Assembly (NCBI RefSeq): GCF_900112495.1
Contig: NZ_FOMA01000004.1
Location: 1 to 64,000, forward strand
Length of the DNA: 64,000 nt
Direction of reading: 5' to 3'
Origin: Bacillus sp. OV322
Lineage (GTDB): Bacteria > Bacillota > Bacilli > Bacillales > DSM-1321
Part shown: positions 41,328-50,485 of the stretch, in pieces
Layout of the letters: each line of letters starts with the position of its first letter
Position numbering within the stretch: position 1 is the stretch's first letter
The notes under the pieces: generated by a model
What the model was told of the DNA's origin: nothing
Seen by the model: the letters and a program-made list of their open reading frames with translations, nothing else
The model's database searches: none
Translations under genes and position numbers: made by a program

Positions 41328-42421
41328 AAAGCATCATCCTTTACCATTGGAATAATGCGGATATGATCTTCAGGTATATGAACCAGCACCTGCTCTCCCC
41401 TTTTATACAAGGCAGAGGAACTATTGTTCAGGATATTGATCTTAAGACGATGTCCCGCTGCCGAAACATCAAGATTAATGACCGATCCAAAAAACTGGAT
41501 ATCTTCAATCGTGCCATTAAACACATTAGATAGCCCGTCATGGTCAGCCTCTAAAATCCTGATTGCTTCCGGCCTGACAGAAAGAGAGAGCTCGCCCTCT
41601 AACTCTGACTTGATGTGATGGGTATGTATAGAAAAACGCTGGGTTTCATGTAAAACTTCTGCTTCCAGTTTTCCATGATCCCTATAAATCTCTTTGACCG
41701 GCAGCAGATTTATGTCACCTATGAAACTTGCAACAAAATCGTTTGCTGGCTCATTATAGATTTCTGCCGGCGTTCCAACCTGCTGGCAGACTCCATAATG
41801 AAACACCGCAATCCGGTCACTCATCGATAATGCTTCCGCCTGATCATGAGTCACGTAAATTGTGGTGATTTTATATTCACGCTGCAGCCTGAGAATTTCA
41901 CTTCTCATTTCATCGCGCAGTTTGGCATCCAGATTGCTCAAGGGTTCATCCAGCAAAAGAATTTCCGGCTCAATGACAAGCGAACGGGCCAGGGCCACAC
42001 GCTGCTGCTGTCCTCCGCTTAACTGGCTAACTTGTCTTTCAGCATACTTTTCCAGACGTACCTTTTGAAGAATATTGCCAACACGCTCTTTAATGTCCTT
42101 GAGAGAGGTTTTCCTCACTCTAAGTCCGTACGCTACATTTTCAAACACGGTCATATGAGGAAAAAGGGCATAGTTTTGAAAAACCATGCCTGTATTTCTT
42201 TTTTCAGGAGGTACTCGCGTCATATCCTTTTCCCCAAACCGGACGATGCCCTTTGTCGGATAATAAAAACCGGCAATCATGCGCAGTGTTGTCGTCTTGC
42301 CGCATCCGCTTGGCCCAAGAAAGGTAAAGAATTCACCATCCCTAATATCAAGGTTTAAGTGATCAATTGCCGTTACCTTTCCAAAGGTTTTTTGGACATT
42401 TTCTATTTGTATCGACGCCAT
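41324..42421 (-). CDS. ABC transporter ATP-binding protein (PotA/FbpC type)
   Basis: About 365 residues. Walker A GPSGCGKTT near 36-44, Q-loop VFQNYALFPHM, signature LSGGQQQR near 135-142, Walker B LLLDEP near 157-162, H-loop VTHDQ, then a C-terminal TOBE-type domain (about 250-365). It powers the importer formed by the adjacent permease and binding protein. AGGAAG lies about ten bases before ATG 42421; GTG 42430 is an alternative. Four-base overlap with the permease. Confidence 0.92.
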   Translation of the reverse strand: MASIQIENVQKTFGKVTAIDHLNLDIRDGEFFTFLGPSGCGKTTTLRMIAGFYYPTKGIVRFGEKDMTRVPPEKRNTGMVFQNYALFPHMTVFENVAYGLRVRKTSLKDIKERVGNILQKVRLEKYAERQVSQLSGGQQQRVALARSLVIEPEILLLDEPLSNLDAKLRDEMRSEILRLQREYKITTIYVTHDQAEALSMSDRIAVFHYGVCQQVGTPAEIYNEPANDFVASFIGDINLLPVKEIYRDHGKLEAEVLHETQRFSIHTHHIKSELEGELSLSVRPEAIRILEADHDGLSNVFNGTIEDIQFFGSVINLDVSAAGHRLKINILNNSSSALYKRGEQVLVHIPEDHIRIIPMVKDDAL

Positions 42422-42433
42422 ACCTTTCACTTC

Positions 42434-43513
42434 CTATTCCTTGATTTCTTTGTTCCCGCTCTTTATATTTTCATCCCAGTATTTCATCCAGCCATCGCTT
42501 TCCTTCTGGAAAACAGACCAGTCGATATCCATGCTCTTAATTTCTGTATTTTTGATCCAATCCGGCAGATCTTTAATATCGTTTCTCGTCGGAATCCTGT
42601 AGAAGTCCTTAGCCAGAATCTTGGCGGCCTCAGGAGAATTCACAAACTCATAAAAAGCTTTCGCCGCTTTTGGATGAGGCGCCTTCTTCACTACAGCGAT
42701 CCCTTCTGTTAATACAGGAGTCCCGCTTTCCGGAATGATGAATTCGAAAGGATAATTTTTAGTTTCCTTCAGCATAACAACATCCGGCATATCCCAGACG
42801 GTCACGACACCTTCGCCTTTTGCCACTTTGTTATACATCATTTCTGGATTCGCAGAATATTCCTTCGTATTTTTGTCCAGCTTCTCAAGCCACTTATAGC
42901 CGCCTGCCGGATCTTTTGAATCTTTAAAATCACGGTAAATCATAGAAGAAAAGATCGTTCTCATAGTTCCTGATGCTAAAGGATAGCGGATAATTAGTTT
43001 GTCTTTCCATTTGGGGTCAAGAAGGTCATCCCAATCTTTAGGTGCTTCACTTTTGGATACCTTTTTGCTGTTGTACATGATGACTTCTGGAGTTTGGCTA
43101 GTTCCTGTCCAATACCACTTTGGATCGTGAAAGCCGTCTGCGAGGGTATTTGCGTATTTTGGCTTGTATGGCTCAAGCAGTCCTTCATCCTTTGCCTGGT
43201 CAAAACTTGTAGACGGAGCTCCCCACCAGATGTCTGCCTGAGGATTATTTTTCTCAGAGCGGACCCGGTCGAGCACCTCCTGTGAACCCATATCGAGCCA
43301 CTCTACATCAATGTTGTACTTCGCTTCGAACTTCTTCTCAAACTCTGATAAAATATCCTTTCCATGAGGAGAATAGACCACAATTTTTTCTTCCAAATCC
43401 TTTTTCTTTTCTCCATTTGTACCAGAGCTTTTCTCTGAACTGCACGCCGTCATGAACATGGCAGCTGATAGGGTTAATGCCGTTATTGCCGATATCTTTT
43501 TATTCATCTTCAC
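42434..43513 (-). CDS. Extracellular solute-binding lipoprotein
   Basis: A 359-residue lipoprotein: lipobox FMTAC with Cys24, then a Ser/Lys linker and a bilobal binding protein of the Fe3+/thiamine/phosphonate group (KIVVYSPHGKDILSEFEKKF, QADIWWGAPSTSFDQA, IYRDFKDSKDPAGGYKWLEK). It captures the substrate of the importer outside the membrane. GTG start with GAGGGGG seven bases upstream, overlapping the ROK gene stop. The ligand is unknown. Confidence 0.9.
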   Translation of the reverse strand: MKMNKKISAITALTLSAAMFMTACSSEKSSGTNGEKKKDLEEKIVVYSPHGKDILSEFEKKFEAKYNIDVEWLDMGSQEVLDRVRSEKNNPQADIWWGAPSTSFDQAKDEGLLEPYKPKYANTLADGFHDPKWYWTGTSQTPEVIMYNSKKVSKSEAPKDWDDLLDPKWKDKLIIRYPLASGTMRTIFSSMIYRDFKDSKDPAGGYKWLEKLDKNTKEYSANPEMMYNKVAKGEGVVTVWDMPDVVMLKETKNYPFEFIIPESGTPVLTEGIAVVKKAPHPKAAKAFYEFVNSPEAAKILAKDFYRIPTRNDIKDLPDWIKNTEIKSMDIDWSVFQKESDGWMKYWDENIKSGNKEIKE

Positions 43514-44739
43514 AAAAAATCCCCCTCTTCAATATGAGTAAGAATGCTTTTATGTTCCCTTAAAAACAGAGAAACTGCTCCAAGAACACCAGCATGATTT
43601 CCAAGCTTCGTCGTCTGGATTTCCAGTGATCCCGGAAGATACTGTTTGACCATTTCACACAGCCTTGGCAAAATTTGATTAGATGATTTCGAGACACCAC
43701 CTCCTAGAATGATTATTTCAGGATTAAGCAAGCTTGCTGCATTAATGACACCAAATGCCAAATGCTCGGTCGCTTCCCCGATTACTTTATCAGCAGTCCC
43801 GTCTCCTTTTGCTGCACATAGAAAAGCCATCTCCCCAGTTAATTCCGAAGACAGGGCATCCATGTAAAGCGGGTGGCCAGGGTCGTTTCTCACGCTCCTG
43901 GTAAATGCCTCCCCTATGGATTTCCCCCCTGCAACACTTTCCAAATATCCATAATGCTGAAAAACCGGTTTAAAATCCCTCTTTACATCCTGCCGGTCTG
44001 TGACCATATAACCCATCTCTCCTGCTGCGCCAAAGGCTCCCCGGTAAAGCTGATTATTAATTATAATGCCGCTTCCGATTCCAGTTCCGACAGCTATGAA
44101 TAATACATTTTTCTTATCCCTTGCCGCTCCCAGCCATTGCTCTCCCAAAGCTGCAGCATTCACATCGTTATCCACCACAACCGGAAATTCAAAGTACTTT
44201 TTAGCTTCCTCAATGAACGGGTAGTTCACCCAGTTAAGGCTAGGGGCTTCCGATACAATGCCACGTTTAGAATCCGTGATACCGGGAACACCTGCCCCCA
44301 GCCCTAATATGGAATCCCTGTTAATGTTCTTATCCATAAGCAAGGAGTTCACATCTTCTGCAATTTTTTCCAAAAGCCCGCTCTTTAGAAATTCGGCTGT
44401 GTGAAAGCTTTTTTCTCCCATGATGCTGCCGTTTAAATCACTGAGAATAGTATGGACTTTTGTGCCGCCGATATCTGTACCCAGAATGAACATGGCTTTT
44501 TCATTAAAGTAAAGCTGAATAGGCCTTCTTCCTCCCTGTGATGAAGATTCACCGCTGCCTTTTTCATACACCCAATTTTCCCGGATCAGCTCCTCCACAA
44601 GCATGGATACAGTAGGCTTAGATATGTTAATTTTAGCGGCAATTTCTGCCCGTGAAATTGGTGCAAACTCCTGGATGCACAGCAATATTCTTTTTTTATT
44701 CATGTATTTCATATGCATGGGTGTCCCTTTTAGACTCAT
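43510..44739 (-). CDS. ROK family transcriptional regulator
   Basis: About 409 residues (ATG 44739, GTG 44742). An N-terminal winged helix-turn-helix (about 14-62: KRILLCIQEFAPISRAEIAA, ISKPTVSMLVEEL) is followed by a ROK domain (ILGTDIGGTKVHTI, VVDNDVNAAALGE, GTGIGSGIII). The cysteine cluster (CxCGxxGCxE) that binds zinc in ROK kinases and repressors such as Mlc is replaced by MVTDRQDVKRDFKPVF, so zinc binding is lost. Probably represses its own operon and the divergent PIG-L gene in response to a sugar-like ligand. First gene of the operon. Confidence 0.88.
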   Translation of the reverse strand: MSLKGTPMHMKYMNKKRILLCIQEFAPISRAEIAAKINISKPTVSMLVEELIRENWVYEKGSGESSSQGGRRPIQLYFNEKAMFILGTDIGGTKVHTILSDLNGSIMGEKSFHTAEFLKSGLLEKIAEDVNSLLMDKNINRDSILGLGAGVPGITDSKRGIVSEAPSLNWVNYPFIEEAKKYFEFPVVVDNDVNAAALGEQWLGAARDKKNVLFIAVGTGIGSGIIINNQLYRGAFGAAGEMGYMVTDRQDVKRDFKPVFQHYGYLESVAGGKSIGEAFTRSVRNDPGHPLYMDALSSELTGEMAFLCAAKGDGTADKVIGEATEHLAFGVINAASLLNPEIIILGGGVSKSSNQILPRLCEMVKQYLPGSLEIQTTKLGNHAGVLGAVSLFLREHKSILTHIEEGDFL

Positions 44740-44762
44740 CACATCACGGCCTTAACTTTTTT

Positions 44763-44788
44763 GGTTAGTAAGTTTTACTAATTAACTA
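44763..44788. promoter_or_regulatory. Candidate ROK operator, proximal
   Basis: TTAGTAA / TTACTAA around three bases, then TTAACTAAA, just before the ROK gene start. Confidence 0.5.
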
Positions 44789-44922
44789 AACTATAAATTA
44801 TAAATAAAGCGGTTTCAATATATTTTTTTATTATTTAGATAATTCTGTTAAGTAAATGTTATTACTGTATTTACAAAGTCAATTTGTTGTGTTATTCATT
44901 AGCTAAGGGGTTTTTTCGTCCT

Positions 44923-44945
44923 GTTAGTTAGGAATATTAACTAAC
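44923..44945. promoter_or_regulatory. Candidate ROK operator, distal
   Basis: GTTAGTTA, six bases, TTAACTAAC: a nearly perfect palindrome about 70 bp before the PIG-L gene. Its half sites match the proximal one (TTAGT/ACTAA), so one regulator could control both directions. It resembles XylR/NagC-type ROK operators. Confidence 0.55.
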
Positions 44946-45014
44946 CTACTATATACCCAGGCCAAAAGGAGGAAAGTTTGTAAAACTCCGCAAAAAGATG
45001 AAAGGGGTTACAAA

Positions 45015-47519
45015 ATGAAAAGAATTCTATTCTCATTCCTTTCGATTCTGCTTTGTGTATCCTTTTTCCCTATCGAAGGAATTGCCGCTCCAGCAAAAGA
45101 ACCTGATGTTGCCCTTTGGAATGCTGTAAAGCCTCTTGGAACAACCGTCTCTTTTTTGAATACCGGAGCCCATCCTGATGATGAGCGCAGTGACTTTTTG
45201 GCCTATTTATCAAGAGGGCTTGGAGTCAAAACATCAAGCCTGATTGCCAACCGCGGCGAGGGAGGACAAAATGAGATTGGTGATGAATTAGGTAATGCAC
45301 TTGGCATTATCCGCTCAAGAGAAATGATTGAAGCTGCCAAAATCACAGGCGTGACGGCTTACCATTTAAGCAGAACCACTTCTGACCCTATCTATGATTT
45401 CGGTTTTTCAAAAACACCTGAAGAAACCCTTTCAAAATGGGGAGAAACACTCACCTATGAACGTGTCATCCGATTTATCCGCACCTATCAGCCAGACATT
45501 GCGATGCCCTCGTTCCGAAACGATGACACACAGCACGGCCACCACCGCACCATGGAGATATTGACAGAACGGGCATTTAAAGACGCCGCAGATCCTAAAG
45601 TGTTTCCAAATCAATTAAAAGAAGGTCTATCCGTCTGGCAAATTAAGAAACTCTACCTCCCTGCCGCCTCCAAAGAATCAGCAGCCACTTCCATAGAAAT
45701 CGGCAAATATGATCCGGTCTATAAAATGACTTATCCTCAATTAGGCGAACAATCACGGTTCATGCACAAAAGCCAGGGAATGGGTTCTGTCATCCCTGCA
45801 GAACCAAGACAAGTTGATTTGGAACTCCTGAAAAGCGCAGTCGGTGATAATAAAGACCTGTTTGCAGGTGTACCTTATGACTTAAAACAGTGGGCAAAAA
45901 AGCTCCCTAAAAAAGAACAAGCCTTAAAGAACCAGTTTACAGCCCTTCAGTCTGACCTTAACTCTGCTATTTCTTCTTATCCGAACCGCAGCAAGGTTTT
46001 TGACAAAAGCCAGCAGGCATTAAAAGAAGTCCGCTCTGCACTTGCAAAAACCAAGCGTGCAAGCCTGGATTCTGCCCTGAAGGCTGACCTGCTGCATAAG
46101 CTCTCACTCAAGGAAGACCAGCTGCAAAATGCCAGCTTTGTTTCCTCGAGCCTCTCAGTTACGGCAAAAGCAACTTCAAATATTCTTACAAAAGGACAGA
46201 AAACTACTGTAACAGTAAAACTAGTAAACAATGGAAAGCATACCATCACAAATGCCGGAGCGTCTCTCATCATTCCAAAGGGCTGGAAGGCTGCCACTCA
46301 TAATCAGAACAAAACTCTAAAGCCAGGCAGAACGGCATCTTTTACTTACAATATAACCGTCCCTAAGAATGCTGCCTATTATGACCCGTACCAAGCACCT
46401 GCCATACAAGCTAAGATAAACTACAAGGCCAAAGGAACAGCTGCAAGCCACGTTCAGGATCTGGAAGGAACCATTGCAGTTCTTCCGGAAGTCGGTTTAA
46501 CTTTGTCACCCGATAACCTTGTTGTAAACACACTTGAGGTGCAAAAGGAAATTCCCGTCACAGTCAAAGCTAAAAACTATCAAAGTGGAGCTGCTAAAAC
46601 AGCCGTCTCTTTACACATACCAAAGGGGTGGAAGGTTTCTCCTCAAAAAGCTGTTCTTTCTTTTAAAAAGAAGCTTGAAGAACAAGATGTCACCTTTAAG
46701 CTTTCACCGCCAGCTGGCATTAAAGCGGGAGATTACTCTATTGATGCCATAGCAGAAAGAAATGGACAGAAACTCGGCTCCACCATCCAGGAAATATCCT
46801 ATAATCATATCGGAACCTTTTATTATCAATACCCGGCTAAGCTAAAAGCTGTAGCCTTTGAACTGAACAAGCCAAAAAACCTGAACGTCGGTTATGTGGA
46901 CAGCGGATTTGATAAAGTGGCAGATAGCCTTATTCAAGCAGGTTTTCACGTCACGAAACTGACAGAAGCAGATTTATCCACAGGCGATTTAAGCAAATAC
47001 GATACCATTGTTACAGGCATTCGCGCCTATCTCTCCCGTGCCGACCTGCTGAAAAACAATGCACGTTTGCTGCAATATGCGGAAAACGGCGGACACGTCG
47101 TTGTTCAATATCATAAACCCGGCGACAAATGGGACCCTGCTGCCACCGCACCGTACAAACTTAAAATTGGCGACCCTTCCATACGATGGAGAGTAACCGA
47201 TGAAAATGCCAAGGTAACTGTAACAAATCCGAACTCTCCGCTATTCAGCTACCCGAACAAAATTACCGATAAAGACTGGGAAAACTGGATTCAGGAAAGA
47301 GGACTGTATTATCCGATGGAATGGGACAGCCGCTATGAAACCTTCGTCAGCATGGCCGATCCCAATGAAGCTCCTTTTACAGGAGGCATACTCGCTGCCA
47401 ACTACGGGAAGGGAACCTACTTATATACAAGCTTAGTATTCTACAGGCAAATCCAAAGCCAGGTGCCTGGCGCCTACAGGATTTTCACTAACATGATCAG
47501 CTATGGTACCAATAAATAA
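45015..47519 (+). CDS. Secreted PIG-L family deacetylase, large
   Basis: An 834-residue exported protein. Signal peptide 1-25 (ending IAA). PIG-L/LmbE domain about 35-270 with zinc motif GAHPDDE at 51-57, RGEGGQNEIG, SREMIEAAKITG and the distal HGHHR. A coiled or helical linker (300-380) is followed by two NEW3/NPCBM-associated beta-sandwich repeats (about 383-490 and 500-595, both with IPKGWK) and a C-terminal ThuA/GATase-like domain (about 610-834, FDKVADSLIQAGFHVTKL, YDTIVTGIRAYLSR). It probably removes N-acetyl groups from an extracellular amino sugar. Divergent from the ROK gene with shared operators. Confidence 0.88.
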   Translation: MKRILFSFLSILLCVSFFPIEGIAAPAKEPDVALWNAVKPLGTTVSFLNTGAHPDDERSDFLAYLSRGLGVKTSSLIANRGEGGQNEIGDELGNALGIIRSREMIEAAKITGVTAYHLSRTTSDPIYDFGFSKTPEETLSKWGETLTYERVIRFIRTYQPDIAMPSFRNDDTQHGHHRTMEILTERAFKDAADPKVFPNQLKEGLSVWQIKKLYLPAASKESAATSIEIGKYDPVYKMTYPQLGEQSRFMHKSQGMGSVIPAEPRQVDLELLKSAVGDNKDLFAGVPYDLKQWAKKLPKKEQALKNQFTALQSDLNSAISSYPNRSKVFDKSQQALKEVRSALAKTKRASLDSALKADLLHKLSLKEDQLQNASFVSSSLSVTAKATSNILTKGQKTTVTVKLVNNGKHTITNAGASLIIPKGWKAATHNQNKTLKPGRTASFTYNITVPKNAAYYDPYQAPAIQAKINYKAKGTAASHVQDLEGTIAVLPEVGLTLSPDNLVVNTLEVQKEIPVTVKAKNYQSGAAKTAVSLHIPKGWKVSPQKAVLSFKKKLEEQDVTFKLSPPAGIKAGDYSIDAIAERNGQKLGSTIQEISYNHIGTFYYQYPAKLKAVAFELNKPKNLNVGYVDSGFDKVADSLIQAGFHVTKLTEADLSTGDLSKYDTIVTGIRAYLSRADLLKNNARLLQYAENGGHVVVQYHKPGDKWDPAATAPYKLKIGDPSIRWRVTDENAKVTVTNPNSPLFSYPNKITDKDWENWIQERGLYYPMEWDSRYETFVSMADPNEAPFTGGILAANYGKGTYLYTSLVFYRQIQSQVPGAYRIFTNMISYGTNK

Positions 47520-47529
47520 GAACCTAATG

Positions 47530-47565
47530 CAAGCCCCTGCCTCTTGGCGGCGGCTTGTTTTTTTG
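47530..47565 (+). terminator. Terminator of the PIG-L gene
   Basis: CAAGCCCCTGCC / GGCGGCGGCTTG (imperfect) around TCTT, then TTTTTTTG. Confidence 0.82.
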
Positions 47566-47648
47566 ACCATTTTTTACCAAAATCCATCGTTTTTTTAATT
47601 TTCTTCTTATATAATAGCTAGGTACCTTAAATTATACGGAGGGATATT

Positions 47649-48527
47649 ATGAACATACAAAAAGTCTTAAAGACCCTGCTTGTTTTGTCACTTTTCGTTT
47701 CCTTGCTCGTCACAGCTCACGGGGCAAGTGCAGCTTCGGTAAAGACAGCCTATGTGAATACCGAAACTACATTAAATGTCAGAAGTGCTCCAAGCACAAA
47801 AGCGAAAATCATTGGTTCATTATCAAGTGGCTCTAATGTAAATGTATATGCAAAGCTGAGTTCCGGCTGGTCTGAAATTTTGTATAAAAATAAGAAAGCC
47901 TATGTTTCTACCAAATACCTGAAATTCTACACAGCCATCAAGGTAACTAAACACACATACAAAGTAAGCGATCTTAGCTATCCACAAGTTTCCGGCATGA
48001 AAAATAAGACTGCTGAAAAGAAAATCAACCAAACCTTATTGAATGAAGCAGCAAGATCTTATAAGGCATATTTGGCAACCCAAGCGCAGGAAAAAAGAGA
48101 CAGAGGCGAAGAATGGTGCAGCGGATTTGCCTGTAACTATGAATACATCACCTCTTATAAAGTTAAATACAATGACGGATCAAGATTGAGCATACTGATT
48201 AGCGACTATACTTATCTAGGCGGCGCCCACGGAAACGACTATGTTGAAGGCTTTAATTTCAACAGCAGCGGCACCCGGGTAAAAATAAGCGACATCCTTA
48301 CCACAAAAGAAAAAATGGAAAAAGTCAGAACATACGCCTACAACTACCTAAGCAAGCATGAGTCCACCAGCTACTTTGTACATAAAAGAAGCGATGTCCC
48401 AATGAACAGCAAATCTCAATTTTTCTTTGCCCACGGTGGCATTTACCTGATTTATCAGGAATATGAAGTGGCACCCTATGCTGCTGGAAATCCGGTTTTA
48501 AAGATTCCCAGTTCGGTATATAACTGA
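47649..48527 (+). CDS. Secreted SH3b protein with DUF3298/RsiV-type domain
   Basis: A 292-residue exported protein. Signal peptide 1-29 (ending ASA), SH3 domain about 33-92 (TTLNVRSAPSTKAKIIG, WSEILYKNKKAYVSTKYL), then a region with YPQVSGMKNKTAEKKINQ, SILISDYTYLGGAHGNDYVEGF and KISDILTTKEK, typical of the DUF4163/DUF3298 fold found in anti-sigma factor RsiV and secreted lysozyme-binding-like proteins. One Cys pair (EEWCSGFACNYE). GGAGGGA before the ATG. Confidence 0.8.
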   Translation: MNIQKVLKTLLVLSLFVSLLVTAHGASAASVKTAYVNTETTLNVRSAPSTKAKIIGSLSSGSNVNVYAKLSSGWSEILYKNKKAYVSTKYLKFYTAIKVTKHTYKVSDLSYPQVSGMKNKTAEKKINQTLLNEAARSYKAYLATQAQEKRDRGEEWCSGFACNYEYITSYKVKYNDGSRLSILISDYTYLGGAHGNDYVEGFNFNSSGTRVKISDILTTKEKMEKVRTYAYNYLSKHESTSYFVHKRSDVPMNSKSQFFFAHGGIYLIYQEYEVAPYAAGNPVLKIPSSVYN

Positions 48528-48530
48528 TGT

Positions 48531-48567
48531 AAAAAGGTGTGAGGGCACCTCCTCATGCCTTTTTTCG
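48531..48567 (+). terminator. Terminator of the SH3b/DUF3298 gene
   Basis: AAAAAGGTGTGAGG / CCTCATGCCTTTTTT around six bases. Confidence 0.9.
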
Positions 48568-48639
48568 GATAATAGAATAACCGCTTGGCCATTTTTCCAT
48601 CCAGTTTGATTATGTTATTTTATTAGGAGGCTGATTTGA

Positions 48640-49104
48640 ATGAATTTGTTTACTCTTAAAGCTATTGGAACCGTTTATAATGAGCGAAAAACTCCTGAGG
48701 ATGATTATTGGGGAAACATCTCTTCCTTGATTGAGCTTGGCGAGGAATGGGATGAAAGCTGCCTGGACGGAATTGAAGCGTTCAGTCATGCTGAAATTCA
48801 TTATATATTTCACCTCGTTTTGGACGAAAATATTCAGAACGCTGCAAGGCATCCTAGAAATAATCCTGCTTATCCTAAAGTGGGCATTTTTGCACAGCGG
48901 GGCAAGAATCGCCCGAATAAGATGGGCTCGACGATAGCTGAGGTAATCAAAAGAGAAGGACGGTCTTTATGGGTCAGGGGATTAGACGCAATTGATGGCA
49001 CACCCATCATCGATATAAAGCCAGTTATGAAGGAATTTTTGCCAAGAGGAGAAATTAGGCAGCCCAAGTGGTCTTGCGAGTTAATGAAAAATTATTGGGA
49101 GTAG
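48640..49104 (+). CDS. TrmO-like tRNA methyltransferase (UPF0066/TsaA family)
   Basis: A 154-residue protein of the TrmO/YaeB family: KAIGTVYNERKTPEDDYWG, IEAFSHAEIHYIFHL, the signature HPRNNPAYPKVGIFAQRGKN with RPNKMGSTIAEV, and a D-loop-like LDAIDGTPIIDIKP. In Escherichia coli TrmO methylates N6 of threonylcarbamoyladenosine at tRNA position 37 using SAM. The family also includes methyltransferases of other uses, so the substrate is not certain here. TAGGAGG before the ATG; terminator after. Confidence 0.82.
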   Translation: MNLFTLKAIGTVYNERKTPEDDYWGNISSLIELGEEWDESCLDGIEAFSHAEIHYIFHLVLDENIQNAARHPRNNPAYPKVGIFAQRGKNRPNKMGSTIAEVIKREGRSLWVRGLDAIDGTPIIDIKPVMKEFLPRGEIRQPKWSCELMKNYWE

Positions 49105-49140
49105 CAAATACAGCCTCTAATAAGCACTTTTTATCTAAAC

Positions 49141-49187
49141 AATCCTCGTTAAACTAGAATTGTTTTGTTTAACGAGGATTTTTAACA
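49141..49187 (+). terminator. Terminator of the TrmO-like gene
   Basis: AATCCTCGTTAAAC / GTTTAACGAGGATT around 12 bases, then TTTAAC. Fourteen paired bases. Confidence 0.9.
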
Positions 49188-49212
49188 GAAACAGCCTCAA
49201 AGGCAGGACTTA

Positions 49213-49328
49213 TTTTCCAGTTAAATGGATAATTGCGCCAAATCTGCTTCCATTCGAGCCAAATCCTCTCTGATTAGAGCGAAATTAGGCTTCATTAGAG
49301 CCAAATCCCGCTTCATTCGAGCGAGTTG
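49213..49328. repeat. GATTCGAGCGAA-type repeat block 3
   Basis: Leader AAATGGATAATTGCGCCAAAT then units CATTCGAGCCAAAT, GATTAGAGCGAAAT, CATTAGAGCCAAAT, CATTCGAGCGAG. Confidence 0.85.
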
Positions 49329-49421
49329 AAAATCATCCTCCTTAAGAATCCAGAATAATACAAGGCTCCCCTCACATAGGGTATAGAAATATACCGCTAC
49401 ATGATGAGGAGCCTGGCTGAC

Positions 49422-49604
49422 ATGAAGAGAAATAAAAATATGCCGTTTGTCCTTTTATCGTGTTTTATTTTATTGATATTTTTACTTGTAAATATGATCA
49501 GCCACACCACTGTTTATTTTGTGTACAGTTCAGGGATTGGGACTTTCATTATATTTGGATTAATCATTGCCGTTATCATCGTTTTATATGTAAAAGGAAT
49601 GTAA
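49422..49604 (+). CDS. Small membrane protein (60 aa)
   Basis: From ATG 49422, with GAGGAG about ten bases upstream (the frame also opens at 49401). Two hydrophobic segments (about 8-26 and 36-58) in MPFVLLSCFILLIFLLVNMI and GTFIIFGLIIAVIIVLYV. No family recognised. A terminator follows. Confidence 0.55.
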   Translation: MKRNKNMPFVLLSCFILLIFLLVNMISHTTVYFVYSSGIGTFIIFGLIIAVIIVLYVKGM

Positions 49605-49623
49605 AACAAATATGTACGCGGCT

Positions 49624-49649
49624 GCCTGCTCCCTATGCAGGCTTTTTTC
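49624..49649 (+). terminator. Terminator
   Basis: GCCTGC / GCAGGC around seven bases, then TTTTTTC. It lies between two convergent small genes. Confidence 0.85.
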
Positions 49650-49658
49650 TTTGTCGTC

Positions 49659-49772
49659 TCACCAGAAGACTTTATTAACCAAAAACAAAATCAGGGCCCA
49701 CAGCGGGATGGACAAAAGCACTCCCCAAAAGCACCCTTTAAAAAATGAATTTTCACTATCTAAATTCTCCAT
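49659..49772 (-). CDS. Small membrane protein (37 aa), paralogue of 31891-32007
   Basis: MENLDSENSFFKGCFWGVLL continuing SIPLWALILFLVNKVFW; one membrane segment, polar N-terminus. AGGTGG seven bases before the ATG. Shares F..G..WGV.LSIPLW with the 38-aa protein 18 kb away on the other strand. Confidence 0.6.
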   Translation of the reverse strand: MENLDSENSFFKGCFWGVLLSIPLWALILFLVNKVFW

Positions 49773-49942
49773 TTGATAACCACCTAACACTGTTAACCAA
49801 TCTGCCCATTTTCCAGAATTCTATGCGATTGTACCGCTATAAAAAAACCGACTCCAATAAAGCCGCCTTGAAATTTATGGTAAAATAACGGTAAGCTTTC
49901 ATTCTATTAAATGTCCTTTTACGACAAAGAAAGGCGGACAAC

Positions 49943-50485
49943 ATGTTACACAGCGAAAAAATATACTTGAGACCCTTTACTGAAGCGGATACCGGTGCAT
50001 TGCTAAATTTATTTGTCAAAAATAAAAGCTTTTTCGAGCCATTTTCCAGTGAACGCAAAGAAGATTACTATACTTTAGAATTTCAAAAAAAAGCTATCAA
50101 CTCACGGCAGCAGCATTCAAAAGAAGATAAAGCCTATCATTTTGGCATTTTCCTTACTGAAAATAATACACTCATAGGAAATATCAATCTTTTCCAAGTG
50201 CTCCGCGGCTCACTGCAAAGTGCGTTCATCGGATACTCTCTCGATAAAGATCATAATGGAAAAGGCTACACAACGATTGCTGCCAAGCTTGTGGTCCAAT
50301 ATGCTTTTACGGAACTACAACTACATAGAATTGAAGCCGGCGTGATGCCCCACAACATCGGTTCCATCCGGGTATTGGAGAAGGCTGGTTTTCATAAGGA
50401 AGGAATCGCCATCAAGAATGTAAAAATAAACGGAAATTGGGAAGATCATCAGGTACTTGCCATTATTAATCCCAACGACTTATGA
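49943..50485 (+). CDS. GNAT family N-acetyltransferase (RimJ/RimL type)
   Basis: A 180-residue protein. RimJ-type landmarks: IYLRPFTEADTGALLNLF at the start, IGNINLFQVLRG, the motif A DKDHNGKGYTTIAAKLV near 116-132, LHRIEAGVMPHNIGSIRVLEKAGF and KEGIAIKNVKINGNWEDH. Enzymes of this type acetylate ribosomal protein or other N-termini or small molecules. AAAGGCGG precedes the ATG. Confidence 0.88.
   Translation: MLHSEKIYLRPFTEADTGALLNLFVKNKSFFEPFSSERKEDYYTLEFQKKAINSRQQHSKEDKAYHFGIFLTENNTLIGNINLFQVLRGSLQSAFIGYSLDKDHNGKGYTTIAAKLVVQYAFTELQLHRIEAGVMPHNIGSIRVLEKAGFHKEGIAIKNVKINGNWEDHQVLAIINPNDL

Noticed and set aside
44923-44945. Another attC-like core (GTTAGTTA / TTAACTAAC)
   Set aside because: The half sites point outward instead of inward, there is no GC stem or second core, and the place between divergent ROK and PIG-L genes fits an operator.
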